64,000 nucleotides of DNA from Succinivibrio dextrinosolvens (GCF_011065405.1 NZ_CP047056.1:1138747-1202746); one strand, 5' to 3'. Counted from the first letter of the stretch, positions 19,390 through 29,019 are shown. Program-made: numbers and translations. Notes: generated by a model from the sequence alone, not told the origin.

Positions 19390-20193
19390 TTATTTTAGAA
19401 TTGCAGGTAGGTTCTGAACGTCACAAACCTGAAGAAGAGCTCTTAGAACCTTAGGATTACCCGATACAACGTTTCCGCTCTTAACATAGTTAGGCTCGCC
19501 CATAAAGTCGGTAACAATGCCACCTGCTTCACGCAGAATCAGATCACCTGCAGAGAAATCCCATGCCTTTAATCCCTGCTCTAGGTAACCGTCAAAACGA
19601 CCACAGGCTACGTAGCACAGATCTAAGCTAGCTGCACCCATACGGCGTACATCAGCACAGTTTGAAATTAAACGGGAGAATAGTTCAAGATAAGCGTGCA
19701 TTCTGTCACGGTATCTTGTTGGGAATGCGGTACCTATAATAGCACCGTCTAAAGAATCACGTGAACCAACACGGATTCTGCGGCCATTTAAAAATGCTCC
19801 ACTTCCACGAGCTGCAGTGAACATCTCGTTTAACATTGGATCAAATACAACACCAATTTCAGTCTTGCCATTGTGTCTTAAGGCAATTGATACTGCGCAG
19901 TGACCGATACCCTGAACGAAGTTTGTGGTACCGTCGATTGGATCAATAATCCACTGGTATTCTGAATCAGGGTTACCCTGAACACCACCTTCTTCAGCAA
20001 TAATGCCATGGTCTCGGAAAGCCTTTAATAAAGTGTCAACAATTACTTTTTCACACTGTTTATCAATGCTTGTAACCAAATCATCTTTATTCTTTGTTGC
20101 AACTTCAAAAGTATCTTGCTGGCCAATATTGCGTGCAATTAAATTTCCAGCAGCACGTGCAGCACGAACTGCAATGTTAAGCATTGGATGCAT
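19390..20193 (-). CDS. suhB: Inositol-1-monophosphatase SuhB
   Basis: Mg-dependent monophosphatase; in E. coli SuhB also joins the rRNA transcription antitermination complex. The 267-residue protein (E. coli 267) has the metal-binding EEGG (67-70), DPIDGTTNF (D84, D87) and WDFSAGDLILREAGG near the C-terminus. Start MHPMLNIAVRAARAAGN is canonical. The gene is monocistronic, in convergent orientation to the DUF4143 ATPase and divergent from the lipoprotein gene, with a very AT-rich 185-bp upstream region. Confidence 0.96.
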   Translation of the reverse strand: MHPMLNIAVRAARAAGNLIARNIGQQDTFEVATKNKDDLVTSIDKQCEKVIVDTLLKAFRDHGIIAEEGGVQGNPDSEYQWIIDPIDGTTNFVQGIGHCAVSIALRHNGKTEIGVVFDPMLNEMFTAARGSGAFLNGRRIRVGSRDSLDGAIIGTAFPTRYRDRMHAYLELFSRLISNCADVRRMGAASLDLCYVACGRFDGYLEQGLKAWDFSAGDLILREAGGIVTDFMGEPNYVKSGNVVSGNPKVLRALLQVCDVQNLPAILK

Positions 20194-20378
20194 TTTTAAA
20201 TTCCATTTTTGAAAAAGCGATACACCGAACTGAGGATTTTTCCCACATTGGTGCTAAAAAATTTTGACTAATTATAATATAATTTTTAAAAAATTTTGAA
20301 TTTATTAAAAAAAATTACATTACATTCTGTTTCTTAACTCTTTTTTGTTTAATAAAACAGCTTAATAAGCATTTTTCG

Positions 20379-20672
20379 GTGTTTAGATTTTTTTTATGGT
20401 TACAGCAGAGAACTAAAACAATCACTGCGTTAGTTCTGTGTCTGAGTTTTGTTACCGGCTGTGTGATCTCACACAAAGTACCGGATGCTCCGGACAGAAC
20501 AGAACTTTTAAAACCGGCAATAGTAGAAACTGAAGATGCAACTCAGAACATAGAAACAGAGCAAAAAAACACAGAGGATAACAAAGGTATCGCCTACTAC
20601 CTTTATGTAGGAACAGGTGCTGTATTTTATACCGGTCTTTCTGTTCTAAACGAAATTGTCAGCGGTCATTAA
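20379..20672 (+). CDS. Small predicted lipoprotein
   Basis: No family recognised. The 97-residue product uses GTG at 20379 and has a lipoprotein signal: RTKTITALVLCLSFVTGC, with Cys28 as the probable lipidated residue (lipobox VTGC). After it comes an acidic, Pro/Glu/Thr-rich spacer and a C-terminal segment IAYYLYVGTGAVFYTGLSVL that could associate with a membrane. There is no strong ribosome binding site. It precedes the YgfB-like gene by 49 bp and may be co-transcribed. Existence is supported mainly by the signal peptide. Confidence 0.62.
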   Translation: MFRFFLWLQQRTKTITALVLCLSFVTGCVISHKVPDAPDRTELLKPAIVETEDATQNIETEQKNTEDNKGIAYYLYVGTGAVFYTGLSVLNEIVSGH

Positions 20673-20721
20673 AGCAAGACAACATTGTCTTTTTGACCAT
20701 TCATAGAAGTTGAGAGAAATT

Positions 20722-21243
20722 ATGGCAGATAAAGATTTATATTCAAAGGTAAAGTCTGATTTAACAGAGGCTGGCATTAATGACGGTCATTTTCAGTGGT
20801 ATGCCCTGATGCTCGGAGCCATGGCCAAAGGAATTACTCCAGGCAACAGAGTATTCAACTCCATCTTTTCAAATCTTTTGAACGACGGAGAACCTCTACC
20901 AGGAGCAGTGGTAGCAGCCATGACCAATCTTGCTATGGATTCAGAATCAAAGCTTGAGAATGCAGATGAAGATCTTTTTGCAATGCCAGACTCATCTGTC
21001 GATAAGAAAACCAGACTTCAGGTTCTGGCAGATTTATCCTACGGCCTGACCCTCGGACTAAGCATCAATGCAACTGACGGAACAATGGAAAAAATTAAGG
21101 ATAAAGATCTGCTGGCAGATCTTGCAACCATCTCTGAGGTTTCTAGAGTTGATACTGATGCAGAGCTTGATGAAGAGGATCTGAAAAACGTGCTTGAGTT
21201 TATGCTGGATGTTCTGACAAAAACTTATCAGAAAAATAAGTAA
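20722..21243 (+). CDS. UPF0149 (YgfB/YecA-like) family protein
   Basis: Conserved all-helical protein of unknown biochemical function. The ATG at 20722, with GAGAGA upstream, gives 173 residues beginning MADKDLYSKVKSDL; a TTG four codons earlier is less likely. The family pattern is visible: FQWYALMLGAMAKG near the start, VLADLSYGLTLGLSI in the middle, and an acidic DLATISEVSRVDTDAELDEEDLKNVLEFMLDVL helix matching the YgfB C-terminal segment. The best known relative, E. coli YgfB, is encoded upstream of pepP/ubiH, a context not kept here. Confidence 0.75.
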   Translation: MADKDLYSKVKSDLTEAGINDGHFQWYALMLGAMAKGITPGNRVFNSIFSNLLNDGEPLPGAVVAAMTNLAMDSESKLENADEDLFAMPDSSVDKKTRLQVLADLSYGLTLGLSINATDGTMEKIKDKDLLADLATISEVSRVDTDAELDEEDLKNVLEFMLDVLTKTYQKNK

Positions 21244-21252
21244 GTTACTATA

Positions 21253-21287
21253 CTGAAACACTCTATATCCATACAGGAGTGTTTCAG
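21253..21287. terminator. Hairpin between convergent genes
   Basis: CTGAAACACTC (21253-21263) pairs perfectly with GAGTGTTTCAG (21277-21287), an 11-bp stem with a 13-nt loop, placed between the stop codons of the UPF0149 gene and uvrB. No long T-run follows on either strand, so termination may be weak or the hairpin may act as a 3' stabiliser. Confidence 0.65.
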
Positions 21288-21305
21288 CAATATGATCCTG
21301 TATTA

Positions 21306-23351
21306 CTAATTATTATCCTCAAGCCCTGGCATCAGAATCAGAGCCTGTTTCAGATCAGCAATCTCATCACGCAGAGCAGCAGCTTCCTCAAACTTAAGCT
21401 CTCTTGCAAGTTCAACCATCTTGTCGGTTAGAACCTTGATTCTTGAGGTGATTTCCTTGGCAGTCATTCTGTGAACAGAATTCTTCTTCTCCCATTCCTT
21501 TCTGGACATTGGTCTCTTTCTATCTTCCTCAGGGACCTTGAAGGAGCTGGTATCACTGATCGCAACTTCCATTATATCCAGAATCTTCTTTTCAATCTGT
21601 TTAGGAACAATGCCGTGGTCTTTATTGTATTTTTCCTGAATTTCACGTCGCCTCTGGGTTACATCTATGGTTTCCTGCATAGAAGGAGTAATCTTGTCGG
21701 CATAGAAGATTGCTTTACCGTTAACATTTCTGGCGGCACGTCCGACAGTCTGAATCAGAGATCTTGTAGAACGAAGGAAGCCTTCCTTATCTGCATCCAA
21801 AATTGCAACTAAGGATACTTCCGGCATATCAAGACCTTCACGCAGCAGGTTAATACCAACAAGAGCATCAAATTCGCCCAGTCTTAAATCGCGAATTATT
21901 TCCATGCGCTCTACAGTATCAATGTCAGAGTGGAGATATCTTACCCGAATATCATGTTCTGAAAGATAACCGGTCAGCTCCTCTGCCATCTTCTTAGTCA
22001 GAGTTGTAACCAGAACACGCTCATTTTTTCTGGCACGTTCTCGGATCTCACTCATAACGTCATCAACCTGAGAGGATACAGGTCTTACCTCAATAATCGG
22101 ATCTAACAGGCCTGTTGGTCTTATAATCTGTTCAACAACCTGAGAGGATTCCTTAAGCTCCATTTCAGCAGGAGTTGCAGATACATAAAGAGTCCTTGGC
22201 TGGAGTTTTCTGAACTCGTCAAATTTAAGCGGTCTGTTGTCAAAGGCTGAAGGAAGACGAAAGCCGAAATTCACGAGACTTTCCTTTCTCGAAAAATCAC
22301 CCTTATACATAGCACCTATCTGAGGCACAGTTACATGAGACTCATCAATAATTAAAAGACCATCTGCAGGAAGATAGTCAAACAGACATGGAGGAGGTTC
22401 GCCTTCCTTTCTTCCTGTCAGATATCTTGAGTAATTTTCAATGCCGGAGCAGTACCCAAGCTCATTTATCATCTCAATATCATATGTAGTTCTTTCACGG
22501 ATTCTCTGCTCTTCAAGCAGCTTGCCATTATCAAGGAAATACTGACATCTGTCCTTTAGTTCTTCCTTAATCTGCTCAACCGCATTATCAAGAATATTCT
22601 TTGGAGTAACGTAATGTGTCTTAGGGAAAATTGTAACGCGTGGCAGTACCTGCTTAATTTCTCCGGTGAGAGGATCAAAGGTTTTGATGGACTCTACCTC
22701 TTCATCAAAAAGTTCGATTCTTACTGCATAACCATCAGAATCAGAAGGATAAATATCAATAACATCCCCTCTTACTCTGAAGGTTGAACGGGCAAAGCCA
22801 AGATCGTTTCTGGTGTACTGAAGATCTGATAATCGTCTTGTAATCTGCTCCTGAGAAATGAACTCTCCTCTTGAGACATGGAGCATCATTTTCAGGTAGG
22901 TTTCAGGCTCACCCAGACCATAGATTGCAGATACAGAGCAGACAACAATTACATCCTTGCGCTCCATAAGAGCCTTGGTGGCAGAAAGTCTCATCTGATC
23001 AATATGATCATTTACCTGAGCATCCTTTTCAATATAGGTATCAGAAGCCGCTACATAAGCCTCAGGCTGATAATAATCGTAATAAGAGACGAAATACTCC
23101 ACCGCATTTTCTGGGAAGAACTCTTTCATCTCTCCGTAAAGCTGAGCCGCAAGAGTCTTGTTGTGAGATAGGATCATGGTAGGACGGTTCAAAGCGGCAA
23201 TAATATTTGCCATGGTAAAGGTTTTACCAGAACCTGTAACACCTAATAGAGTCTGAAACTTATCTCCACGCTCAAAGCCCTTACGAATCGCCTCTATCGC
23301 CTGAGGCTGGTCACCAGTAGGCTTAAACTCTGAATGTAGCTTGAAATCCAT
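21306..23351 (-). CDS. uvrB: UvrABC system protein B
   Basis: Damage-verifying helicase-like subunit of nucleotide excision repair. The start chosen is the ATG at 23351 ([19 protein letters not shown]), giving 681 residues (E. coli 673); an upstream in-frame ATG adds 18 residues absent from the family. Walker A GVTGSGKT (37-44), the beta-hairpin [10 protein letters not shown], helicase motifs DESH and QTVGRAARN, and the C-terminal UVR helix pair ([21 protein letters not shown]) that binds UvrC are present. Monocistronic. I see no SOS box in the 130 bp upstream. Confidence 0.97.
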   Translation of the reverse strand: MDFKLHSEFKPTGDQPQAIEAIRKGFERGDKFQTLLGVTGSGKTFTMANIIAALNRPTMILSHNKTLAAQLYGEMKEFFPENAVEYFVSYYDYYQPEAYVAASDTYIEKDAQVNDHIDQMRLSATKALMERKDVIVVCSVSAIYGLGEPETYLKMMLHVSRGEFISQEQITRRLSDLQYTRNDLGFARSTFRVRGDVIDIYPSDSDGYAVRIELFDEEVESIKTFDPLTGEIKQVLPRVTIFPKTHYVTPKNILDNAVEQIKEELKDRCQYFLDNGKLLEEQRIRERTTYDIEMINELGYCSGIENYSRYLTGRKEGEPPPCLFDYLPADGLLIIDESHVTVPQIGAMYKGDFSRKESLVNFGFRLPSAFDNRPLKFDEFRKLQPRTLYVSATPAEMELKESSQVVEQIIRPTGLLDPIIEVRPVSSQVDDVMSEIRERARKNERVLVTTLTKKMAEELTGYLSEHDIRVRYLHSDIDTVERMEIIRDLRLGEFDALVGINLLREGLDMPEVSLVAILDADKEGFLRSTRSLIQTVGRAARNVNGKAIFYADKITPSMQETIDVTQRRREIQEKYNKDHGIVPKQIEKKILDIMEVAISDTSSFKVPEEDRKRPMSRKEWEKKNSVHRMTAKEITSRIKVLTDKMVELARELKFEEAAALRDEIADLKQALILMPGLEDNN

Positions 23352-23482
23352 AAAACACAAACCGACAAGATTATTTAAAAGGCCGAACAGCCATCTGCTG
23401 ATCAATACTTTGGGTTTATGCTAACACTAAAAGAAACTTATTAGAATTGAAATTGATAATAAAATTTCTTGATAGATTCTTT

Positions 23483-24043
23483 CTAGGCCTGACGTCTGGA
23501 TACATGATGATAGTTCTCATCATAGAACTTACCGTTTCTTATATCATCAGTCATCCCATCATAAGGAGTCTCGTTTATTACATCATCATTATCAGCTCCC
23601 GCATCTCCAATATAAGTGATTGTGGCAAACTCTGGAACAAGGTACTTAGGATATGTTTCGTATTTTTCTCTTGCTTCATACATTCTGTCCAGATGCTTAT
23701 TCTGATAGCAGACAGTAATCTCTGGATGCTCGTGAACCCATTTAGGAAAGAAAATAACACCATTAATTTTCCCCTGTGCCGGCATAAAATCTAAAGCAAC
23801 ATCTGTTCCTGTTGGTTCAGTCCAGGTTATTTTAAAAATACCATCAGCAATCTTAAAAAGATTTATCTCCTGATCTGTTACCCATCTGCCTTTTACCATT
23901 CCCCCGTGGATTCTGTAGCAGCAGGTATGATCATTCTTGCAGTACCATTCATATTCCCAGCCGTTATCGTATGTATAAATAAAGTGTTTACCAATAAAGT
24001 CCTTCAATTCCTTGATTTCATTTGCGTTGACTTTTCCTTGCAT
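23483..24043 (-). CDS. padC: Phenolic acid decarboxylase
   Basis: Non-oxidative decarboxylation of ferulic, p-coumaric and caffeic acids to vinyl phenols, a detoxification step; cytoplasmic. The ATG at 24043 has an AGAGAGG site and gives 186 residues; an upstream ATG at 24091 lies inside the operator. The four catalytic residues of the Bacillus subtilis enzyme (Y11, Y13, R41, E64) are all present at a constant offset: Y23, Y25, R53, E76. The C-terminal half ([32 protein letters not shown]) is nearly identical to B. subtilis PadC from memory, with a short extra tail. Divergent from padR, its likely regulator. Confidence 0.95.
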   Translation of the reverse strand: MQGKVNANEIKELKDFIGKHFIYTYDNGWEYEWYCKNDHTCCYRIHGGMVKGRWVTDQEINLFKIADGIFKITWTEPTGTDVALDFMPAQGKINGVIFFPKWVHEHPEITVCYQNKHLDRMYEAREKYETYPKYLVPEFATITYIGDAGADNDDVINETPYDGMTDDIRNGKFYDENYHHVSRRQA

Positions 24044-24075
24044 AATAAGCCTCTCTATTTTATGTAAATATTTAT

Positions 24076-24091
24076 ATGTAATTATTAACAT
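24076..24091. promoter_or_regulatory. PadR operator in padC-padR intergenic region
   Basis: ATGTAATTATTAACAT matches the ATGT-8 bp-ACAT dyad described for PadR repressors of phenolic acid decarboxylase genes and is almost fully palindromic. It lies 33 bp upstream of the padC start in the 115-bp divergent intergenic region, ideally placed to block both promoters. Confidence 0.8.
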
Positions 24092-24158
24092 GTTTATTTT
24101 TGATAAATTATATATTATATTTTTCTCAAGTCAATTGCTCTGATCAAAGGATCTTTTT

Positions 24159-24701
24159 ATGGCACAAAAAAATCTGTTACCTCTGATTCTGCTCGGTCTG
24201 CTTAGAGATACCAAAAAAACCGGTTATGAATTAAAAAAAGATTTTGAAACAGAAATTGGTGAATTCTGGTCGGTTCAGCATTCCCAGATTTACCTTGAAC
24301 TTAAACGCTTAACAGAGTTAAAAGAGATTTCTTCTACAAAAGGATTTTTTGGCTCAAAAATAGAGAAAACCTATTATGAAATCACTCCGTTAGGAGAAGA
24401 ACGTTTTGAAAAATGGGAAAAGAGTTTTCAGAATGAACTGGCTGTAAATAAAGACGAATTCGTCTTAAAGCTTTATTTTATAAAAGATAAAAAAGATGGA
24501 AGATTACAACAGCTTATAAAGAACCAGTACGATCTTCATCTTGAGAAACTTGCCCACCTTAACCTAAGAATGAAAGAGGTTTTCTCTAAAATAGACAAAG
24601 AGCAGAATTACGGACATTATCTGATTCTAAATCACGCAATAAAAAGAGAAGAAGAATATACAAAATGGCTTTCTGATTCTTTAGAAAATATCAACAAATA
24701 A
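24159..24701 (+). CDS. padR: PadR-family transcriptional repressor
   Basis: Phenolic-acid-responsive repressor. The 180-residue protein has the N-terminal winged helix typical of PadR (LLPLILLGLLRDTKKTGYELKKDFE, then WSVQHSQIYLELKRLTE, then a wing with YYEITPLGEERF) and a C-terminal Vir-like coiled-coil dimerisation domain (about 95-180). It is divergent from padC, with the palindromic operator between. An AAAGGATC site precedes the ATG. It probably represses padC and itself until phenolic acids bind. Confidence 0.92.
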   Translation: MAQKNLLPLILLGLLRDTKKTGYELKKDFETEIGEFWSVQHSQIYLELKRLTELKEISSTKGFFGSKIEKTYYEITPLGEERFEKWEKSFQNELAVNKDEFVLKLYFIKDKKDGRLQQLIKNQYDLHLEKLAHLNLRMKEVFSKIDKEQNYGHYLILNHAIKREEEYTKWLSDSLENINK

Positions 24702-24884
24702 TTATATTTCATCAGCATTACAACAAAGGCAGGTGCAGCTCTTCTTACAGCATCAAATAAATTTTTTATTCAAGACCTTGTGTGGTTTAATGGTTAAAAA
24801 AAAAAGATGTCTTAAAATTAAAAGGAGGTATTCTGCTGTATAAAATCAGCTTTTTATGATAACCGATGAGCTTGGGATTCTAAA

Positions 24885-26387
24885 TTGAATAACTCAAAAA
24901 AAGATTTTTTCAAAGAGTTCTTGATTAACAACAGGATCAAAATAAACCATTATCTTAACAAGATCTTGTGGTTTTTTGTGATAACCGGACCTGCAATTGC
25001 AATAGGTGTAAAATTAGGTATTTTCCCTTATATCAGCTATAACACCTGTTTTCTTATTTCTCTTCTTGTGATTATTCTGTCAGCAATTCACCTTTTTTTG
25101 CTGACTTGGATACCAAAAGCTGTTTTTACTAGTCTTTTTGCGATTACTGCGCTTGATATTCTGCTGGTTTATATGGATTTTGCCCACGTAAGAGTTTACA
25201 TGACGTGGTTTTTGGTACCTCTTTTGAGCATTCCTTTATGTAGCAAGGGCATTTATTTTTATGCCCTGTCAATTAATTATATTCTCATGTTTTGCTCTGC
25301 GTGGGTTAATGCTCCTTATTACTCCAGCAAGAGTTATTCATTTGATACTGAGTTGTCTTATTTTCTCGATGTTTTTTGTGGATTTACCATAGAAAACATC
25401 ATCATGGCTGGAGCCGGTTATCTGAGTGTAAAAATTGCCCTTAGACATTATGAAGCCCTATTCAACCAGCAAGAACTGATTAGAGCCAAAGAAAACAGTG
25501 AAAATGAAAAAATGAATATTCTCAATTCAATGGCTGAAATCTACGATAAAGTTAATCTTATAGATTTTAATGATAGTAGTGAGATGTCCTTAAGAGATGA
25601 TGAACAGGTTAAGCATTTTATTGATATGAAAAAGCAGACTCATACTCTTATGAATCAGCGCATAAAAAATCAGATTATGCCTGACCAGCTGGAATCATTT
25701 TTAAATTTTACAAATATAAGAACAGTCAGAAATAGACTAACCAACAAAAAAATCATCAGTGCAGATTTTATAGATGCTGTTTCAGGTTGGATCAGAGCTT
25801 CCTACATTACTGTTGATAAAGATATATTTGGCGTTCCTGATATCGTCATATATACAATCAGAAATGTTGATGATGAAAAGAAACGCGAAGAGAATCTTAT
25901 TAGACTGTCTATGACTGATGAGATGACTCGTCTTTTCAATAGAAGATGCTACGATGAAGATCTGAACAAATACAAAGACGGAAATATAGAGGAAGATTTA
26001 GTAATTTTCTCCATTGATGTAAATGCTCTTAAGAAAGTCAACGATACTATTGGACATATGGGAGGAGATGAACTTATTAAAGGTGCAGCTGACTGCCTGT
26101 CTCTTTCAATAAGAGAGTTCGGAAGAAATTACAGGACAGGAGGTGATGAATTTATGGCAATTGTTCATACATTGGATCCTGAAAAAATCAGAGAGCAGAT
26201 AATTAAAAAAGCATCTGAATGGCATGGGATCTATTCAGATGAACTCTCCCTGTCAGTTGGTTATGCAACATATAAAGATCACAAAGATACTTCAATTTTT
26301 GAACTAGAACGGCTAGCAGATGTTGATATGTACAGTGAAAAGAGGAAGTATTACAAATCAAAAGGAATAGACAGAAGATCCCATTAA
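24885..26387 (+). CDS. Membrane-anchored diguanylate cyclase (GGDEF)
   Basis: Synthesises cyclic di-GMP. The 500-residue protein has an N-terminal membrane domain with five to six hydrophobic segments (about 22-185), a linker or PAS-like region (about 195-340), and a GGDEF domain with an intact RTGGDEF signature and SMTDEMTRLFNRR at its start. The allosteric I-site position reads REFG instead of RxxD, so product inhibition may be lost. The only start after an in-frame stop is TTG at 24885, with no good ribosome binding site. A strong AAAGGAGGT occurs about 60 bp upstream, and a 10-codon ORF (ATG 24856) ends overlapping the TTG. Confidence 0.9.
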   Translation: MNNSKKDFFKEFLINNRIKINHYLNKILWFFVITGPAIAIGVKLGIFPYISYNTCFLISLLVIILSAIHLFLLTWIPKAVFTSLFAITALDILLVYMDFAHVRVYMTWFLVPLLSIPLCSKGIYFYALSINYILMFCSAWVNAPYYSSKSYSFDTELSYFLDVFCGFTIENIIMAGAGYLSVKIALRHYEALFNQQELIRAKENSENEKMNILNSMAEIYDKVNLIDFNDSSEMSLRDDEQVKHFIDMKKQTHTLMNQRIKNQIMPDQLESFLNFTNIRTVRNRLTNKKIISADFIDAVSGWIRASYITVDKDIFGVPDIVIYTIRNVDDEKKREENLIRLSMTDEMTRLFNRRCYDEDLNKYKDGNIEEDLVIFSIDVNALKKVNDTIGHMGGDELIKGAADCLSLSIREFGRNYRTGGDEFMAIVHTLDPEKIREQIIKKASEWHGIYSDELSLSVGYATYKDHKDTSIFELERLADVDMYSEKRKYYKSKGIDRRSH

Positions 26388-26754
26388 CAGAAGTTAACAA
26401 GAGAATTACCGCAATTTATGTAAGATAACATATTGTTACAAAAAATTATTCTATTGTTTAAAATGACCTTTTAGTCGTTTCCTTTTTTGTGCAACATATA
26501 GGCATTTTCTATTAAGAGTCTCCAAATACCGCTTTCTTAATAAAAGGAATATCATCAAAGAATCAGCACAAAATGGAGAAGAAGACATAAAAATAAACAG
26601 AATATTCAAATGATCATTCAGAGCCATTGAAAAAAAATATCAGAGTATATTTATCTTTTTCCTAGAATGAGTTATCAAGTTTTCGTTGCTTTTCAAAATC
26701 GATAGGTTACAAAAGGAGCGGATTAGGAGTGTAATTTTTATATGATACAGAAAC
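26388..26754. other. Intergenic region without recognised features
   Basis: 367 bp between the diguanylate cyclase stop and the tRNA terminator. AT-rich, no credible ORF with a ribosome binding site, no strong hairpin. Nothing supportable is seen. Confidence 0.5.
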
Positions 26755-26777
26755 CAAAAAAGCAACCAAAGGTTGCT
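26755..26777 (-). terminator. Intrinsic terminator of tRNA-Asn operon
   Basis: On the minus strand AGCAACC and GGTTGCT form a 7-bp stem with a 3-nt loop followed by TTTTTTG, 7 bp after the second tRNA. Classic Rho-independent terminator. Confidence 0.9.
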
Positions 26778-26784
26778 CTGTGCG

Positions 26785-26860
26785 TGGCTCCTCCTGCGGG
26801 ACTCGAACCTGCGACATACGGATTAACAGTCCGCCGTTCTACCGACTGAACTAAGGAGGA
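26785..26860 (-). tRNA. tRNA-Asn(GTT), copy 2
   Basis: 76 nt read on the minus strand, starting TCCTCCTTAGTTCAG and ending in GGAGGAG plus encoded CCA. The acceptor stem TCCTCCT/AGGAGGA, TTC-arm GTTCGAGTC and anticodon loop CTGTTAA with anticodon GTT identify asparagine. Identical base for base to the other copy and separated from it by 23 bp. Confidence 0.97.
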
Positions 26861-26883
26861 ATACCTAGCTTTCTTTTTTTGAT

Positions 26884-26959
26884 TGGCTCCTCCTGCGGGA
26901 CTCGAACCTGCGACATACGGATTAACAGTCCGCCGTTCTACCGACTGAACTAAGGAGGA
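26884..26959 (-). tRNA. tRNA-Asn(GTT), copy 1
   Basis: Promoter-proximal copy, 76 nt, identical to its neighbour, anticodon GTT, CCA encoded. The precursor leader carries a GTTTTCA/TGAAAAC hairpin (26974-26995) between the promoter and the first tRNA. Confidence 0.97.
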
Positions 26960-27002
26960 ACGCCTCAAATATTGTTTTCACCCTGTCGTGAAAACGTGTG
27001 TC

Positions 27003-27031
27003 ATTATAGAGGCAGAACTCTATACTGTCAA
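27003..27031 (-). promoter_or_regulatory. Consensus sigma-70 promoter of tRNA-Asn operon
   Basis: Minus strand: TTGACA, exactly 17 bp, TATAAT, a perfect match to the consensus at both hexamers, about 45 bp upstream of the first tRNA. Expected for a strongly expressed stable RNA operon. Confidence 0.93.
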
Positions 27032-27119
27032 CACTTAAAAAGAAAAATAATTTCAGAATTTATGAACAAAAGAGCCTTAACATTCGCTGAATATGATATA
27101 TAAGCCATTCAGCACTTAT

Positions 27120-27314
27120 TTAATTTTTTCCACTGTTCAGATAGTCTCTGAAAGTCCCTTTTGATTTCAGATTTGAACGAAGATTAGGAGCAATTCTGAA
27201 AAAAAGCTTCATGCGGTAAAAATTGTCACGGATATAGAAACCTAATGGCACAAACATTACAGCACAGAAAACAATAATCAGCAGGACTTCCTTTTCAATA
27301 ACAACCGATTCCAT
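27120..27314 (-). CDS. bcsF: Cellulose biosynthesis membrane protein BcsF
   Basis: Small inner-membrane protein which in E. coli links BcsE to BcsG in the phosphoethanolamine-cellulose system. The 64-residue protein aligns by eye with E. coli BcsF (63 residues): one N-terminal transmembrane helix (LLIIVFCAVMFVPLGF), then a basic cytoplasmic tail with RMKLFFR and KGTFRD. It starts 8 bp after the bcsE stop with an AGGGGG site, the same bcsE-bcsF order as in enterobacteria. No bcsG follows: the next features downstream are the tRNA genes. Confidence 0.8.
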   Translation of the reverse strand: MESVVIEKEVLLIIVFCAVMFVPLGFYIRDNFYRMKLFFRIAPNLRSNLKSKGTFRDYLNSGKN

Positions 27315-27322
27315 AGTTCCCC

Positions 27323-28825
27323 CTAACTGAGTCTATACAGACTGTGCTCTTTTAGTATTCTGTCGGCAAACTCTTTATCTGAGTGAGAGATACGGTCATT
27401 GTTCTTGATATCAATCAGCTCATCTAAGATCAGATTCTTCTTGGAAATAACTCTGTTGGACTTGAAGAGTTCAATTGAAGTACTGCCTAATACCTGTCCG
27501 AAGATTTCAGGGAAAATATTTTCGACATAATGAGGAATGAATACATAAAGCTCATTATTTATCGCTGTACAGTAGTCTCCACCATGCTTTGGAGAGAATC
27601 TTAAAATACATTCGTCAATTGAAATCTCATCTTTAGGAGAGAGGATCAGAAGACAGGCTTTAATATTCTCATCGTTAATGTGCATGCTTACAATTGAATA
27701 AATCTTATTCACAAAAACTTCTGGATACAAAAAGCCATTTTCCTCTTTGGCTACCAGATGATAGGACTCGACTATATTCTCAAATGAAGGATTCAGAGTC
27801 TTTGAGAAAGACATTGATTTGAGCGATGGCAGCATGGCATTGATATAGTCACTGTTTGAAGTGGACTCAAAAATGAAATTGGCTCCACACTCCAGAAAGT
27901 ATGTTCTTACACAGGAATCCACCTTTGGAACTTTCTCAATGATGATAATCTTAAGGAAGTTGCCACGTTTAGATCTTAGCTCATAAATGTGTTTACCCAG
28001 AAAATCAACCTGTTCTCTTGAGGCCAGACAGAAGATTAAGGTTGCTGCAATAGCCTTGCGGGATGCATCCTCGTAGAGATCATCATTTGAATTATAAAAA
28101 TGAATAGAATTGAAAAGAGACTTATCAATTTCCAGGGCATCCACGTGTGTGTAACAGATTGAGTTGTCGATGGCATTGTCTACACTGTTACTGTCAATCT
28201 TAAACTCATACCCCTTAGGACCAAGCTTTAACAGTGATTCACCGTGAGAAAAAACTCCTTCATTGTTTCTCCACATCTTGGTATCGAGTTTCAGATCTGG
28301 TCCATCATTACATAAAACCGCAAGACCTGAGATATAATGACTTTTCTTGGCAATCTTCTTAACCAGCATCTCCGGATGATCACCGAAACTCACAAACAGC
28401 ATGGCGGTATTGAATCTGGAGGCAAAAATTGAAAATTTGGATAAAAGCTTATCGAGCTCCTTTCCTTCGTATGGTAGTAGAGAAATCTCATCAAACAGAA
28501 CAATAATAAAGGAGTTCTCCTTGGTCATCTTCATGAATTTAAAGTCATTGACCAGAGTTTTTAAAAGATTGTTCCTGTTTTTATTTACAAAGACTTCTGT
28601 ATCAATTCTAAGCAGATAATCAAGATCATAGCCCTGAATAAAGAACTCTTCCCTGTCAACATCACTGACAACAAAATAGCGTTTATAGGATACACTTGAA
28701 TTGTGATACAGACATGACAAAGCCACGTTAATTGCTATATTACGGTTTGAACAGGCAACATAGGAAACACATCCGTTCTGCAGCTCCTGAAGCTCCATAA
28801 CAAGATTCTGTATGCCAAGATACAT
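27323..28825 (-). CDS. bcsE: Cyclic di-GMP-binding cellulose synthesis regulator BcsE
   Basis: BcsE binds c-di-GMP and stimulates cellulose secretion in enterobacteria. The 500-residue protein (E. coli 523) aligns by eye in its middle and C-terminal parts: AATLIFCLASREQVDFLGKH, YELRSKRG, then LLECGAN-like LECGANFIF, and a degenerate GGDEF domain. The c-di-GMP I-site, RTGD in E. coli, reads HGGD at residues 414-417, so the key arginine is a histidine. N-terminal half is RecA-like with IIVLFDEISLLPYEG. It is the first gene of a two-gene operon with bcsF and is divergent from the DJ-1/PfpI gene. An AAAGGTC site precedes the ATG. Confidence 0.83.
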   Translation of the reverse strand: MYLGIQNLVMELQELQNGCVSYVACSNRNIAINVALSCLYHNSSVSYKRYFVVSDVDREEFFIQGYDLDYLLRIDTEVFVNKNRNNLLKTLVNDFKFMKMTKENSFIIVLFDEISLLPYEGKELDKLLSKFSIFASRFNTAMLFVSFGDHPEMLVKKIAKKSHYISGLAVLCNDGPDLKLDTKMWRNNEGVFSHGESLLKLGPKGYEFKIDSNSVDNAIDNSICYTHVDALEIDKSLFNSIHFYNSNDDLYEDASRKAIAATLIFCLASREQVDFLGKHIYELRSKRGNFLKIIIIEKVPKVDSCVRTYFLECGANFIFESTSNSDYINAMLPSLKSMSFSKTLNPSFENIVESYHLVAKEENGFLYPEVFVNKIYSIVSMHINDENIKACLLILSPKDEISIDECILRFSPKHGGDYCTAINNELYVFIPHYVENIFPEIFGQVLGSTSIELFKSNRVISKKNLILDELIDIKNNDRISHSDKEFADRILKEHSLYRLS

Positions 28826-29019
28826 AGGCTGACCTTTGAAAAATAAAGAAACACTCTATCTAAGAGTAGATGATAAATAGAGATTTTTCAGAGAATCTTT
28901 GTAAAAATGAAAGGTAAATTCAGATAATTTTGAAGCACAAACAGAAAATTTTAATTGTATTGTTGCACAATATACTTGTATGAAAATTATTACTCCTACA
29001 AACAGGTAAGGATACAACT

